Shown here piece after piece: positions 36,803 through 46,372 of a stretch of 64,000 nucleotides of DNA. Under the pieces are notes generated by a model. The model did not search any database and was not told the origin of the DNA. It saw only the letters and a list, made by a program, of their open reading frames with translations. Position 1 is the first letter of the stretch. Every line of letters begins with the position of its first letter. This stretch comes from Amborella trichopoda. Taxonomy: Eukaryota > Streptophyta > Magnoliopsida > Amborellales > Amborellaceae. The position numbers were made by a program, and so were the translations under genes. The DNA is taken from positions 1,432,347-1,496,346 of the forward strand of contig NW_006496932.1 of NCBI RefSeq assembly GCF_000471905.2, given 5' to 3'.

Positions 36803-39800
36803 CTGCACACACATTAAAGAAAGTGAAGATCACAAATTTCTCATAGCATGAAATAAGTGAAATACGATCTCACTCTCTCTCTCTCCGTGCGTGCATGCAT
36901 TAGAACATGAAATAAGATCAAACTCTCTATCGCTCTTCTATCATATGCAAGGAAACTGAAAACATCAAAAACATGAAACACGGTTTAACACACTCTCACA
37001 TCACAAAACCAACATCAAAGGCACGACAACCTTCTCTTGTGCAAGAAATAACCACCACATTGACATCAGAAGCCACACCATCTTGTGAACTATTTTAACA
37101 TTTCTCATATGCAGGGAAAATAGTATCACAAACATGAGAACAAGGTCGAACACACACACACACACTCGTGTCAGGAAACCAACATTAAGGGCACGTCAAA
37201 ATCTCGTGTCACGTACAAGAGAACCATCATAAATCACACCAACTCATGAAAAGAAAAGGAAATTTATCAAAAAGCAACCAAGAGATGAACTATTTAAAAA
37301 ATCTCACCATTTCTATTGATTTAATTTAAAAAAAAACAAGGAAACTAACAAAAAAAGAAACAGAAAAATATACAATGAGACCGTTTATCTTTGGTACAAG
37401 GTGGTCACAATTGATCTTGACCATTGAATGTGAAATTGGATGGTTGCATTTATTCCATCGACCATGCACAAACTTCAAAAGAATTTTTTTCGAACTTTGT
37501 GACACACCAAAGCTACAGATTTCACATCAGATGGTTGTACATAATTGTGACCTCTTTATGTCAAAGGTAAATTGTCTCATTGTTTACAATCCCAACAGAA
37601 ACAAAGAGATGAAACTATTTAACATCCCACCCATTATTTTTTATTTAATATCGAGAAGCCCATCAAAGACACGTAATCAAGAATTAGGATAGTTGATAAA
37701 TGTGAAATTGTTGATATTTTAGGCGTGATTTGATAAATGAGGTGTGGTTTGATATAGTCTGCAAAGAAAAGGAAGTAACTGTGAGTGTTGGGAGCTTAGA
37801 CCCAACATCCACTGTCCATACTGCCAAAGGAGTTGGAATTGTCCGCTTTTAAAGCTGCCTTATTTTTAAGCGGTAAGGGTTACTCAGCTCCACTAGGATA
37901 AATAGGACTGGGGGATGCATAATGAAACTTGTACGTGATACTATAGTACCCATTTGGATTGGTCTCATGAAATTAGGGTTTAGAGCCCAAGCAAAGAGAA
38001 AAGTAAGTGCAGAAATTAAACTGTTGGGTGAGCAGATATGGACTAGAGTGAGAACGCTGGTGTCTCAGGGTTTTGAGCCCAAGCAAAAAGGAGAGTGTGG
38101 TTGTGGGGGAGTGTGCTACCAAGCACTACAAACAAGGCAAACTGCAATGGTATTATAGTATCTGGTCTCGAGAAAAATTCACAGAAGTATGCAGCACTCC
38201 CTTGCTCCCTCTCAACTACATCTTGGTGCGTAGACTTAAAAGCATGGTGAATTAACACTAGTGACCAGATGATGGTGATCTACACCAAACTCTCGTCTCA
38301 GTAATAACTACAACAAGCTCTTAACAATACAAAGACCAAAAAGGTATCTGGCAAATCCAAATCCTGGCACTTACATAGCGGTACAAATTTTATTAGCACA
38401 GTAAACCAACCAAGACTTGCAATCTATCAAAAAGCATGGTGAATTAACACTAGTGACCAGATGATGGTGATCTACACCAAACTCTCGTCTCAGTAATAAC
38501 TACAACAAGCTCTTAACAATACAAAGACCAAAAAGGTATCTGGCAAATCCAAAATCCTGGCACTTACATAGCGGTACAAATTTTATTAGCACAGTAAACC
38601 AACCAAGACTTGCAATCTATCAAAAAGCATGGTGAATTAACACTAGTGACCAGATGATGGTGATCTACACCAAACTCTCGTCTCAGTAATAACTACAACA
38701 AGCTCTTAACAATACAAAGACCAAAAAGGTATCTGGCAAATCCAAATCCTGGCACTTACATAGCGGTACAAATTTTATTAGCACAGTAAACCAACCAAGA
38801 CTTGCAATCTATCAAAAATTCTGTGCAACATGTGGTTCAAAATTCATTTCATTGGCACATTATCATATATTTGTAACACATATGTTAGCATTCTAGTTCC
38901 ACTCAACACTCGGATTACATTTATAATTGTTTTGAATATCAAGAAAGAAAAAGTTCGAAAGGTATAGATGCCTCACCTGGCATGCCGAGCATATTCCTCA
39001 TAATCTTCAAGCAACATCTTACCAGCTTGTTCATTCAAAGCTGATTCTGGGAAGGGTTCTATCAGTAGACATCTGACAACCTGTTATCATCACATAACCA
39101 CAGAATTAGGTTCACGTTATTTTCCGTATTTCCACTCGTTTTCATGGTAAAATGCTAAGAAATTATTTAGTGTCTGAACTGTAATGCTCAACTGACAGGG
39201 CACCACTAATTATGATAGTAAGATAGTTTTTTAGTTTTAGGAAATTTATCAAAATACCCATGAGGCACTATTTAATATTTTTACACATTTGCAACTATTC
39301 TAACTCATGATCATTCGTCTTTTGATGGGCATCTCAAAATTAAATCAAACACTATGGGTAATTGTTAAATAGTTCATCTCTTATAGGTATTTTTATAAAT
39401 TTTCCTTTAGTATTACGCAATAGTACTTGGAGATAAATTTAGACTCTGCAAACAAATTAAAAACATTGTCTAGGACACTAATCACAACCTCCAGTGAAAA
39501 AACACTCCTTGCTCAAACAGAACTTCAAGATACCTTAACTAGGAAATTTTAGAAGAGAGAACGCTCAAAAGATTCTGGAATTGAACACTAGGCGAGAGGG
39601 TCCTTTTTGCAAAGTGCACAATTTCAGGCAGTCCCTTTCATGTATTTCACCTAGGTTTCTTTCTCTCTCTTGTTCTAGGTCATTTAGGTAGTGTTAGTGT
39701 CGTATCTACTACATGCCTAAAGTGTACAGTACTTTGGTGTAAAAAGCTAGCACAAAATATACATATAAATTACAGTTTGTCCTTTTATTACACAAAATGA

Positions 39801-42800
39801 GCTGGCTGAGTGATAGATTTCAGAACTCCCACAAAAGATGTCAAAACTTCATAGCCTTCTAGAACTCTTTAGTTATGTATATAGCCAGTGTCCGAACACA
39901 TTGACACGCAATACGAACCCCACCTAAGGTGTTGGGGTAACGTGCATTTAGGTCATCATTCATGGCAAAGACACAAAACCCAAAAAATTACATTCTCATT
40001 TTTCGAGCAATCAAAGTGCTGCATCATCAATTAATCTCATATCCGAGTATAATGGACCAACCGAACTAAAACAACAAAAAGACAGCTTTATCTCCCAATC
40101 AAAAGAAAAAAAGGCCCTTACATATCCGAATCACAAAGCCTTATCCTCGTCAAACTCTTGTCAAAGAAAGCTATTAACATCACAATCCTACACCCACCCC
40201 CACCAAAAAGACTCTGACCTAAAAGAAACAGTATGAGAAGTGTCTCAAAGATCTCTACCAAGCTCAAACCTTCAAATTTCAACTTTCTTCCAGAGTTACG
40301 TAAACCTCAGTTATTCAGAACTTTATGCCTCTAACATATGACATGCAGTTGAAACAGTATCAACAGCTCGACAAAGTAATAACATAAGCAACAATGTATT
40401 CCAATGATGACTTGTAAAGTTATAGATACTTTGTAGAATTGCAAGAGCATTTTATGGTATTAATCTGTGTAAGAAAACTCTTAACTCGCCTGAGTTACTC
40501 GGACTCAACAGCAACATCCCCAGTTCAGGGTATATATGATATATTGTAATTAATTAATCTATAATTGATTTATTCCATATGCAGCCACATGTGCTACTAC
40601 AATAGCAACTCACCACATGTGCCAATACAATGGTCACATTCACCAATACAATCACCGCATGCGATAACACAATGTCTATATGCCAACACAATGGCCACAT
40701 GCACATACATCCTCCCACTTGGTCATATGGGCCGAGCCTAGTAATCTGTCACCACATGTGCCAATACAATGGTCACATCCACCAATACAATCACTGCATG
40801 TGCTAACACAATGTCCATGCCAACACAATGGCCACATGCACATACATCCTCCCACTTGGTTATATGAGGGCTGAGCCTAGCAATCTGTCAAAGGTTCACT
40901 CCTATTTTTGAGCACTACCAGTGTGACAATGCTTTGTCAAGAGATTTTTCTGATGCTTTTGCAGATGTACCTCTCATGACAAATATTCATAGTTTTATTA
41001 TGAAGTGACTACCTCTCAAAATTTCCATAATGTCATGTTAAAACAGATTTCGCTACTCATGATAGAAAGAAAACATATTCTTGTAATGGATTTTTATCAT
41101 GAGGATTTCAGGCTAGTAGCACATATGGCCATTGTATTGGTGCATGTGACCATCGTGTAGGCACATGTGGTGAGTGGCTATTGTAGTAACACATGCGACC
41201 ATTGTGTTGGCAAATGCGACCATTGTGTTGGCACATGGCAAGTGGCTATTGTAGTAACGCATGTGGCGATTGTGTTGGCAAATGTGAACATTGTGTTGGT
41301 GCATGTGGTGAGTGGTTACTGTATTAGCACATGTGGTCATTATGTTGGCGCATGCGTTTGTTGGCACATGTGACCATTGTGTTGGTGCAGGTGACGAGTG
41401 GCTATGCCATTGTGTTGACACATGCAGTCATTGTGTTGGCAGATGTGGTGGCCATGAGGCCTCACTATGGCATACTATTTTTCATGAGTTAACAAAATCC
41501 GCATTAGCATGACAATCCTCGTGTAATTTGCTCCTCACGATGCCATTTTATGCTGCATGAGTTGACAAAATCCACATTAGCGTGACTCATGATGTGATTT
41601 GCCCTCACGATGCCAAACTATTTTGAATGAGTTGACAAATTCGCATTAGAGTGAAAATCCTCATTATGTAAATTGCCCTTACCATGACTGATAAATCAGC
41701 GTTAGCATGAAAATCTTCATGATGGCATGGCAAATATTTTGTGCAAAAAATCTGTAACTTGGTTATCCTTTATAAATTTCTTTCTAAATATAATATATAA
41801 AATAAATAACTATTTTCTAAATGATTTCAGACGAATCATATGAGGAAAAGCACATGCCTAAATCCTTGGAGGGCCGTTTCTCAAAGACCGATCAGGGAAG
41901 GTTTAGAGAGAAGGAAATATATGGGCAAATCTTGTGACTAAGAAAGACCAAGTGGGAATTTGTTGGAACCATGTCACAATTGACTAAAGCCTTTTATGGG
42001 AAAATCTTGTGTCTAAGGAACGCTAGTGCATTCGACCTTTTGACTAAGAGAAAGATGTTGGAATAATGGCCCAAAGGCCTCATAATTAATGTGGGGTCCA
42101 TTTCGTAATGGCCATATTCCAAATGGCTATATTCTTAATGGCCATATTCCCAATGGCTATATTCTTAATGGCCATATTTCTAACAGCCATATCCCCAATA
42201 GTCATATTCCCAATGGTCATATTCCCAATGGTCATATTTCCAACTGTCAAATTTGGAAAGCTTAAATATAGGGGCTAGCTACCCATTTGGAACATAGCCT
42301 AAGTAATACATTTATGTTTTCTTTTCCTACATTTTATAATTCCCTCATTTTTCTAAGAATTCGGATAAAATGATCCATTACCTAAGTAATATTTTTCTAT
42401 TTTCTGAAAACTTCTTTCTCAACTTACATATACTATGATGTTGTTTTCCTTTCTAGTTTTTCCCCATTTTTTACTATTTTTTCAGGTGTTTTTCCAAATT
42501 CTTTCCTGAAATTTTTGCGTCATTGGGGGGCTTGGTGAAGACTCCGGCTAGTCTACTACAATTGTCCTGAGTTTTCGGTGTTCCAAGGGCCCAAGTTCCA
42601 TGTTGGAGCTGCCACTTTTTCCTTGTTATTAACTATTAAAAGATTCATACAAATATGTGGTCACAAGTAGTTTGAAGTAGTGTCATGCCAACATCATTAA
42701 TGTATCATTCATCATGCCATTATTATGGACCTAATATATCTAACAATGGGTATATAAAAAAATATTACCACATTTGACCACTAAGGATGTGGGTTGCAAT

Positions 42801-45121
42801 ACCAACAATACCATTGATTTGCAGCAATAGTGCTGGGAAAATTATTAAGAAAATGAGTGATTGAATGTGCTCCTATTTAAATAAGGAAAAGTTTTATGTG
42901 AGTCAGCTGATGCAAGAGCCCGCTCACCTGTGAAGTCCAAACCTTAAGATAGATATTGAAGATGGATGATGTGTAAAGTGCACCGCACCAAAATAACATA
43001 TGAACATTGCAAAAACGATCCCCAAAAAAAGCACATTTTAATTTTTATTAAAATTTGATTTTTTATTTTATTTTTTTCCACATTCATGATCACCTTGGCC
43101 TAGATCATGAATTCCTAAAAATTTGGATCAACAATCCATTTTTAAGATGGATTTTAGAGGGGGGATGCATGTGTACATATGAGTCGGCTGACACATAGAA
43201 ACCCCATCCTTTAAATAAGATACATAAATTTCAATTGAATTAAAGGGCAATATGGGAGTGACTGGAATGATGAAGATGGATGAAGTGTAAAGTGCACCGG
43301 ACCAAAATAAATATGAATGGTGCAAAAAAGATCCCCAAAAAAACATATTTTAATTTTCTTAAAAAATTGATTTTTTTTTTTCCATATTCATGATTGCCTT
43401 GGCCTAGATCATGAATTCCTAAAAAATTGGATAAAAAAGAAACATGCCTAGGTGGCTAGAGGGGTCTCGTCACCAAGGATTGATATCCAATATTCATGAT
43501 CGCCTTTTTTTTCCATTTTTAAGATGGATTTTAGATGGGGGATGCATGTGTACATATGAGTCGGCAGACTCTAGAATCCCCATCCTTCAAATAATATGCA
43601 TATATTTCAATTGAATAAAAGGGTAATATGGGAGTGACTGGTAGTCTTCAGAGATGGCACTAGACTAATGAGATAGGAGGTATCGAAATGCATGCTTTGT
43701 TCATCTTGTAGTAGTGGCTTCAACCATTCTAGAAATTGATCGTGACCAGTGATACAGTAAATTGGCTGTACATTTCTGGAGGGACTATATCATAGTGGAA
43801 TGGAAGCTCAGTCAGAACGAATTTTAGTGGATGAATGTTGTGGACACTGGACACTCACTTGGATCAAGGGGTTTCCAAAAAAATTATGACCCACTGGGGA
43901 GACTCAATTAAGCCCATGAACCCCTTACTACAAGCCCGTCATAGAGTGCCCTAATCTTTCAGTATTTTTAATTCTTAAGATCCAATGTTGACAAAAGAAA
44001 CACACCTAGGTGGCTAGACCATTTTTCTTACAGTGAAAATACTATTGTTAATTTTAAGGCCTACATTTAGTTAACATTATGACCGTTTAGGCAAATGAAA
44101 CTATTAAAGATTGACCAAAAACTTTAGAAATTAAATTGTGGATTAGAAATTAAATTGTGGCTAAAAGGTTACAAGTTTCATATCAACTAATATATAGTAA
44201 CAGAAAATTATCCAATATGTTTGTGAGATTTCGGGGAAATTCATCGAAAATTTAACATTGGTTTCCAAACCATGCATTTGACTTCAGCAGATAAAGGATC
44301 CTACAACACACCACAAATATAACCAACAGAAACCCACTAATTCAATTAGCTATACAGGCCATTTAAATTACCACATATATAAAAAATAGAATGTAAGAAT
44401 AAGAACACTTCAACCCATCAAGATATCTTACTGGTGAAAACCATTCAAGTTCATATATGTAAATTAGAACTTACAAGAAGCACATGGCGCAATCCAAGAC
44501 TGGGGTTCCAATCCTTCTTCAAGGTGTTCACACAAATCTCACCATTGGTGGCAACATTTGGATGAAAGATTTTAGTCAAAAAGTAACCTGAAATAGGTGG
44601 AAAGAGTGTTTTTACTAACTTCAGTTGTGCGAACAAATAATGTCAACACTACTAGAGAATGGAGAAACACCAACTTCATCCGGAAACTGACCCTTAGGAG
44701 GTGAGTGTGGAAAGTCATGAGATAACACCAACTTCATCCGGAAAACACCATTTTCATAGGGGGTACCAGCTGCAAGGTGAATAAATGCGACAAACATGCA
44801 TTGGGCACATCATCCAAAAAATTAGACCATGATATGTGGTTTTCACAAGATAAATGTTAGCGTAACTACCATATACCTGGACCCTCTATGTCTGCATATA
44901 TAGTAGAAAAGTTATCATCATTTATGCCAACTTTAATTCCCTCGGGTGGAGTCTCATCAAGATTCTTCAACTCCTTTGCAAGTTCTCTTATAACAGTGGG
45001 TGGAAGATTTTCATTGGTAGCCTGAACAAATGCATCGAAGCATTTAAGAGCAGCAGAAGAAAGTAAAATGCTGACTTGGAAACACAAATTAAACAAATAC
45101 ATAATGTAAAGGAGTTACCAT
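36460..45121 (-). CDS. UBC22: UBC22-like ubiquitin-conjugating enzyme E2 (UBE2S class), six coding exons
   Basis: Coding exons 45119-45121, 44877-45021, 44692-44769, 44475-44587, 38977-39080 and 36460-36802 join to 786 bases, 261 residues, with consistent phases and GT...AG borders. The E2 fold covers about residues 2-155. HPN is at 84-86 and the catalytic Cys is at about 94, in [12 protein letters not shown], matching human UBE2S Cys95. A low-complexity tail follows, with runs of seven or so Ala and five Asn. It ends in a basic [13 protein letters not shown], like the LRRL tail by which UBE2S docks on the anaphase-promoting complex. UBE2S-class enzymes extend Lys11-linked ubiquitin chains, and Arabidopsis UBC22 is the plant member. 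The tail is somewhat longer than the Arabidopsis one. All key residues are present and the gene looks functional. Confidence 0.93.
37368..37593. repeat. Well-preserved family-A element in UBC22 intron
   Basis: The left end is TATACAATGAGACCGTTTAT, continuing CTTTGGTACAAGGTGGTCAC. The right end reads TGTGACCTCTTTATGTCAAA, continuing GGTAAATTGTCTCATTGTTTACA. The ends form inverted repeats of about 40 bases. Inner blocks TGAATGTGAAATTGGATGG and TTTCACATCAGATGGTTG are also inverted, so the whole 226 bp can fold into a long hairpin. Confidence 0.8.
38241..38818. repeat. Near-perfect tandem triplication, unit about 193 bp
   Basis: AGCATGGTGAATTAACACTA begins at 38241, 38433 and 38626. Units are 192 to 193 bases. 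The only difference I see between the copies is one extra A in the second (CCAAAATCC against CCAAATCC). The third ends near CAATCTATCAAAAA. Confidence 0.9.
38977..39080 (-). CDS. UBC22: UBC22-like exon 6
   Basis: It encodes [20 protein letters not shown] and on to EEYARHA. The acceptor is AACAG|GTTGTC and the donor GCCAG|GTGAGG. It covers the helical C-terminal part of the E2 fold. Confidence 0.93.
40612..40890 (+). repeat. Minisatellite, two 139-bp units (left arm)
   Basis: Two tandem units run from CACCACATGTGCCAATACAA through TGGTCACAT, AACACAATGTC and CATACATCCTCCCACTTGGT to GAGCCTAGTAATCTGTCA. Smaller CAACACAATGGCCACATG motifs lie inside. Confidence 0.75.
41113..41460 (-). repeat. Minisatellite in inverse orientation (right arm)
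   Basis: Short units of the type GGCACATGTGACCATTGTGTT and GAGTGGCTATTGTAGTAAC repeat many times. They are the inverse complement of the TGTGCCAATACAATGGTCACA motifs of the left arm, so the two arms could pair across a spacer of about 220 bases. Confidence 0.7.
41484..41740 (+). repeat. Imperfect tandem repeat, unit about 70-75 bp
   Basis: CATGAGTTGACAAAATCCGC and close variants recur at about 41484, 41557 and 41626, with a worn fourth copy near 41685. Each is followed by ATTAGCGTGA and CTCACGATGCCA phrases. Confidence 0.65.
42110..42250 (+). repeat. Short tandem repeat of about 20 bp
   Basis: AATGGCCATATTCC and variants (AATGGCTATATTCTT, AATGGTCATATTCCC) recur seven or more times. Confidence 0.8.
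42893..43205 (+). repeat. Family-E element, first of two neighbours
   Basis: It runs from GTGAGTCAGCTGATGCAAGA through AAGTGCACCGCACCAAAATA and TTCATGATCACCTTGGCCTA to ACATATGAGTCGGCTGACAC. The ends carry inverse-like GAGTCAGCTGA and TCGGCTGAC phrases. Confidence 0.6.
43270..43595 (+). repeat. Family-E element, second copy
   Basis: It repeats the previous block about 314 bases later, including GTGTAAAGTGCACCGGACC, CCTTGGCCTAGATCATGAAT and GATGCATGTGTACATATGAG. It carries an extra segment near 43440-43500. Confidence 0.6.
44475..44587 (-). CDS. UBC22: UBC22-like exon 5 with the catalytic cysteine
   Basis: It encodes [10 protein letters not shown] and [20 protein letters not shown]. The acceptor is ATTTCAG|GTTAC and the donor CTT|GTAAGT. 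Confidence 0.95.
44692..44769 (-). CDS. UBC22: UBC22-like exon 4
   Basis: It encodes [20 protein letters not shown] and on to SPPK. The acceptor is TTGCAG|CTGGTACC and the donor AAGG|GTCAGT. Confidence 0.93.
44877..45021 (-). CDS. UBC22: UBC22-like exon 3
   Basis: It encodes [20 protein letters not shown] and on to IYADIEGP. The acceptor is GTTCAG|GCTACC and the donor CCAG|GTATAT. It holds the N-terminal helix of the E2 fold. Confidence 0.93.
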
Positions 45122-45280
45122 AGCCTTCCAAGAAATAAGCCTTTGTCGCTTGTAAAATTGTCAGTTCCCAGAAATAACTTGTTAAGCTAGTGTTCTCAAC
45201 TGCTTGCAAATTTGGAAAAATATGATGTGACCAAATTCATGCCACAAAAAGTCACCACTTAAATCTCAAATATGGTTGAC
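45119..45280 (-). CDS. UBC22: UBC22-like exon 2: 5' UTR ending in the start codon
   Basis: The exon ends GGCTATG|GTAACT, so only its last three bases (45119-45121) are coding and the next codon (GCT, Ala2) starts the following exon. The acceptor is inferred at TTATTATTGCAG|GTCAAC (45281). An alternative lies at GCAAGCAG about 75 bases further in. The UTR part contains one upstream ATG with a short frame. A worn copy of this exon lies at about 45525-45585. Confidence 0.75.
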
Positions 45281-46140
45281 CTGCAATAATAATTCAGAAA
45301 AAAAGATTTTGAGTTTTCACTCTTCCAATCAAACAGCAGTAAGAATAATAAATGGGTATATTGCCAAGCCCCCGCAGCCTCCCAGGCCATTTGCACCAAT
45401 GTTCTAGATTCAATATTTTACATTTGGGTCCTAAAATCTATATTCTGCCACCAACATGCTGTAACCATTTCAATCATGAGTCATTTTCCAAGAGGTTCTT
45501 CACAAACATGTAGCTAAAGATATAATACGTGTATGATGTCATCAAATTCATGCTACACAGAGTCACCAATTGATTGCTTTTGAGCTGCAATAATTCAGAA
45601 AATATTGTTTGAGTTTTGACTCGTGCTATCAAACAGAACAATAAGAATAATATAATAATTGGTAATTTTGGCAAGCCCCAGCCTCCCTGAGCCATTAGCA
45701 GTAAAGATCGACTATATTCAAGATTTTGCATTTAGGTTCCCACATAACACAAATTTTCAAGATTTTATGTAACACATTCTGCAACTAACATGGTGTTGCT
45801 GTTTCAACCATTAGTTGTTTTCCAAGAGGTTCTTTAAGAACATATAACTAAAGATATAACACATACATATATAGCTAAAGATATTTTCCTTTATCACTGA
45901 GGATGGACTAGATTAGAGATTTTGCATTTACGCCCCATAATATCAAGCATTATACAAATTTTCAAGATCTTATGTAACACATTGTGCAACCAACATGGTG
46001 TTACTGTTTCAACCATTAGTTATTTTCTCAGAGGTTCTTCAAGAACATATAGCTAAAGAAATAATATGTACATATATAATAGCTAAGGATATTTTCCAAG
46101 AGGTGCTGTAAGAACATATAGCTAAGGATATAATACATGT
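45215..46140 (-). repeat. Segmental duplications in UBC22-like intron 1, including an exon-2 copy
   Basis: The block around CCAAATTCATGCCACAAAAA and CTGCAATAATAATTCAGAAA (45230-45480) recurs about 310 bases on as TCAAATTCATGCTACACAGA and CTGCAATAATTCAGAAAATA (45540-45790). A further phrase, TTTTCCAAGAGGTTCTTCA, then recurs at about 45481, 45818, 46020 and 46090, with AACATATAGCTAAAGATATA between. Confidence 0.75.
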
Positions 46141-46157
46141 ACATTGTGAACCTTATC

Positions 46158-46372
46158 TTAATATAAAGGGATTGTCCACAAAGAGACCATTTACCTTTTG
46201 CAAATGGAGGTCACAATCATTCTTGTTCATTGAATAAACACGAAGTTCCAAAAAAAAATGCTCAAACTTCGTGACCCACCCCAAGCCATCCAATTTGACA
46301 TCTAATGAGTGGAAATGATTGTTACCTCCATGTACAAAAAAGAAATAGTCTCTTTGTAGACAATCACTAATA
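46158..46372. repeat. Family-A element in UBC22 intron 1
   Basis: The left end is TTGTCCACAAAGAGACCATT and the right end AAATAGTCTCTTTGTAGACA. Inner blocks are GGAGGTCACAATCATTCTTG and GGAAATGATTGTTACCTCCA. It is about 215 bp long. Confidence 0.75.

Larger units (their letters stand above)
36803..38976 (-). other. UBC22: UBC22-like intron 6 (2,174 bp)
   Basis: It holds a family-A element (37368-37593) and an almost perfect triplication (38241-38818). No nested gene was recognised. Confidence 0.85.
39081..44474 (-). other. UBC22: UBC22-like intron 5 (5,394 bp)
   Basis: This large intron holds an inverted pair of minisatellite arms (40612-41460), a tandem block (41484-41740), a 21-bp repeat (42110-42250) and two family-E copies (42893-43595). 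No nested gene was recognised. A TGTTGG at 42057 after a purine-rich stretch could be the edge of an old LTR, but no matching end was found. Confidence 0.85.

Noticed and set aside
37922-38158. 78-residue ORF in UBC22 intron 6
   Set aside because: It contains a short duplicated GAGCCCAAGCAAA phrase and no known motif. Likely chance.
38241-38818. Regular repeats checked as a possible CRISPR-like array
   Set aside because: The units are contiguous with no spacers, and this is plant nuclear DNA.
40680-41512. ORFs of 64 to 102 residues rich in His, Thr and Cys
   Set aside because: Translated minisatellite. They lie in an intron and have no conserved motif.
42057-42640. TGTTGG start after a purine-rich stretch, possible solo LTR
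   Set aside because: No matching CA end, TATA box or flanking duplication was found.
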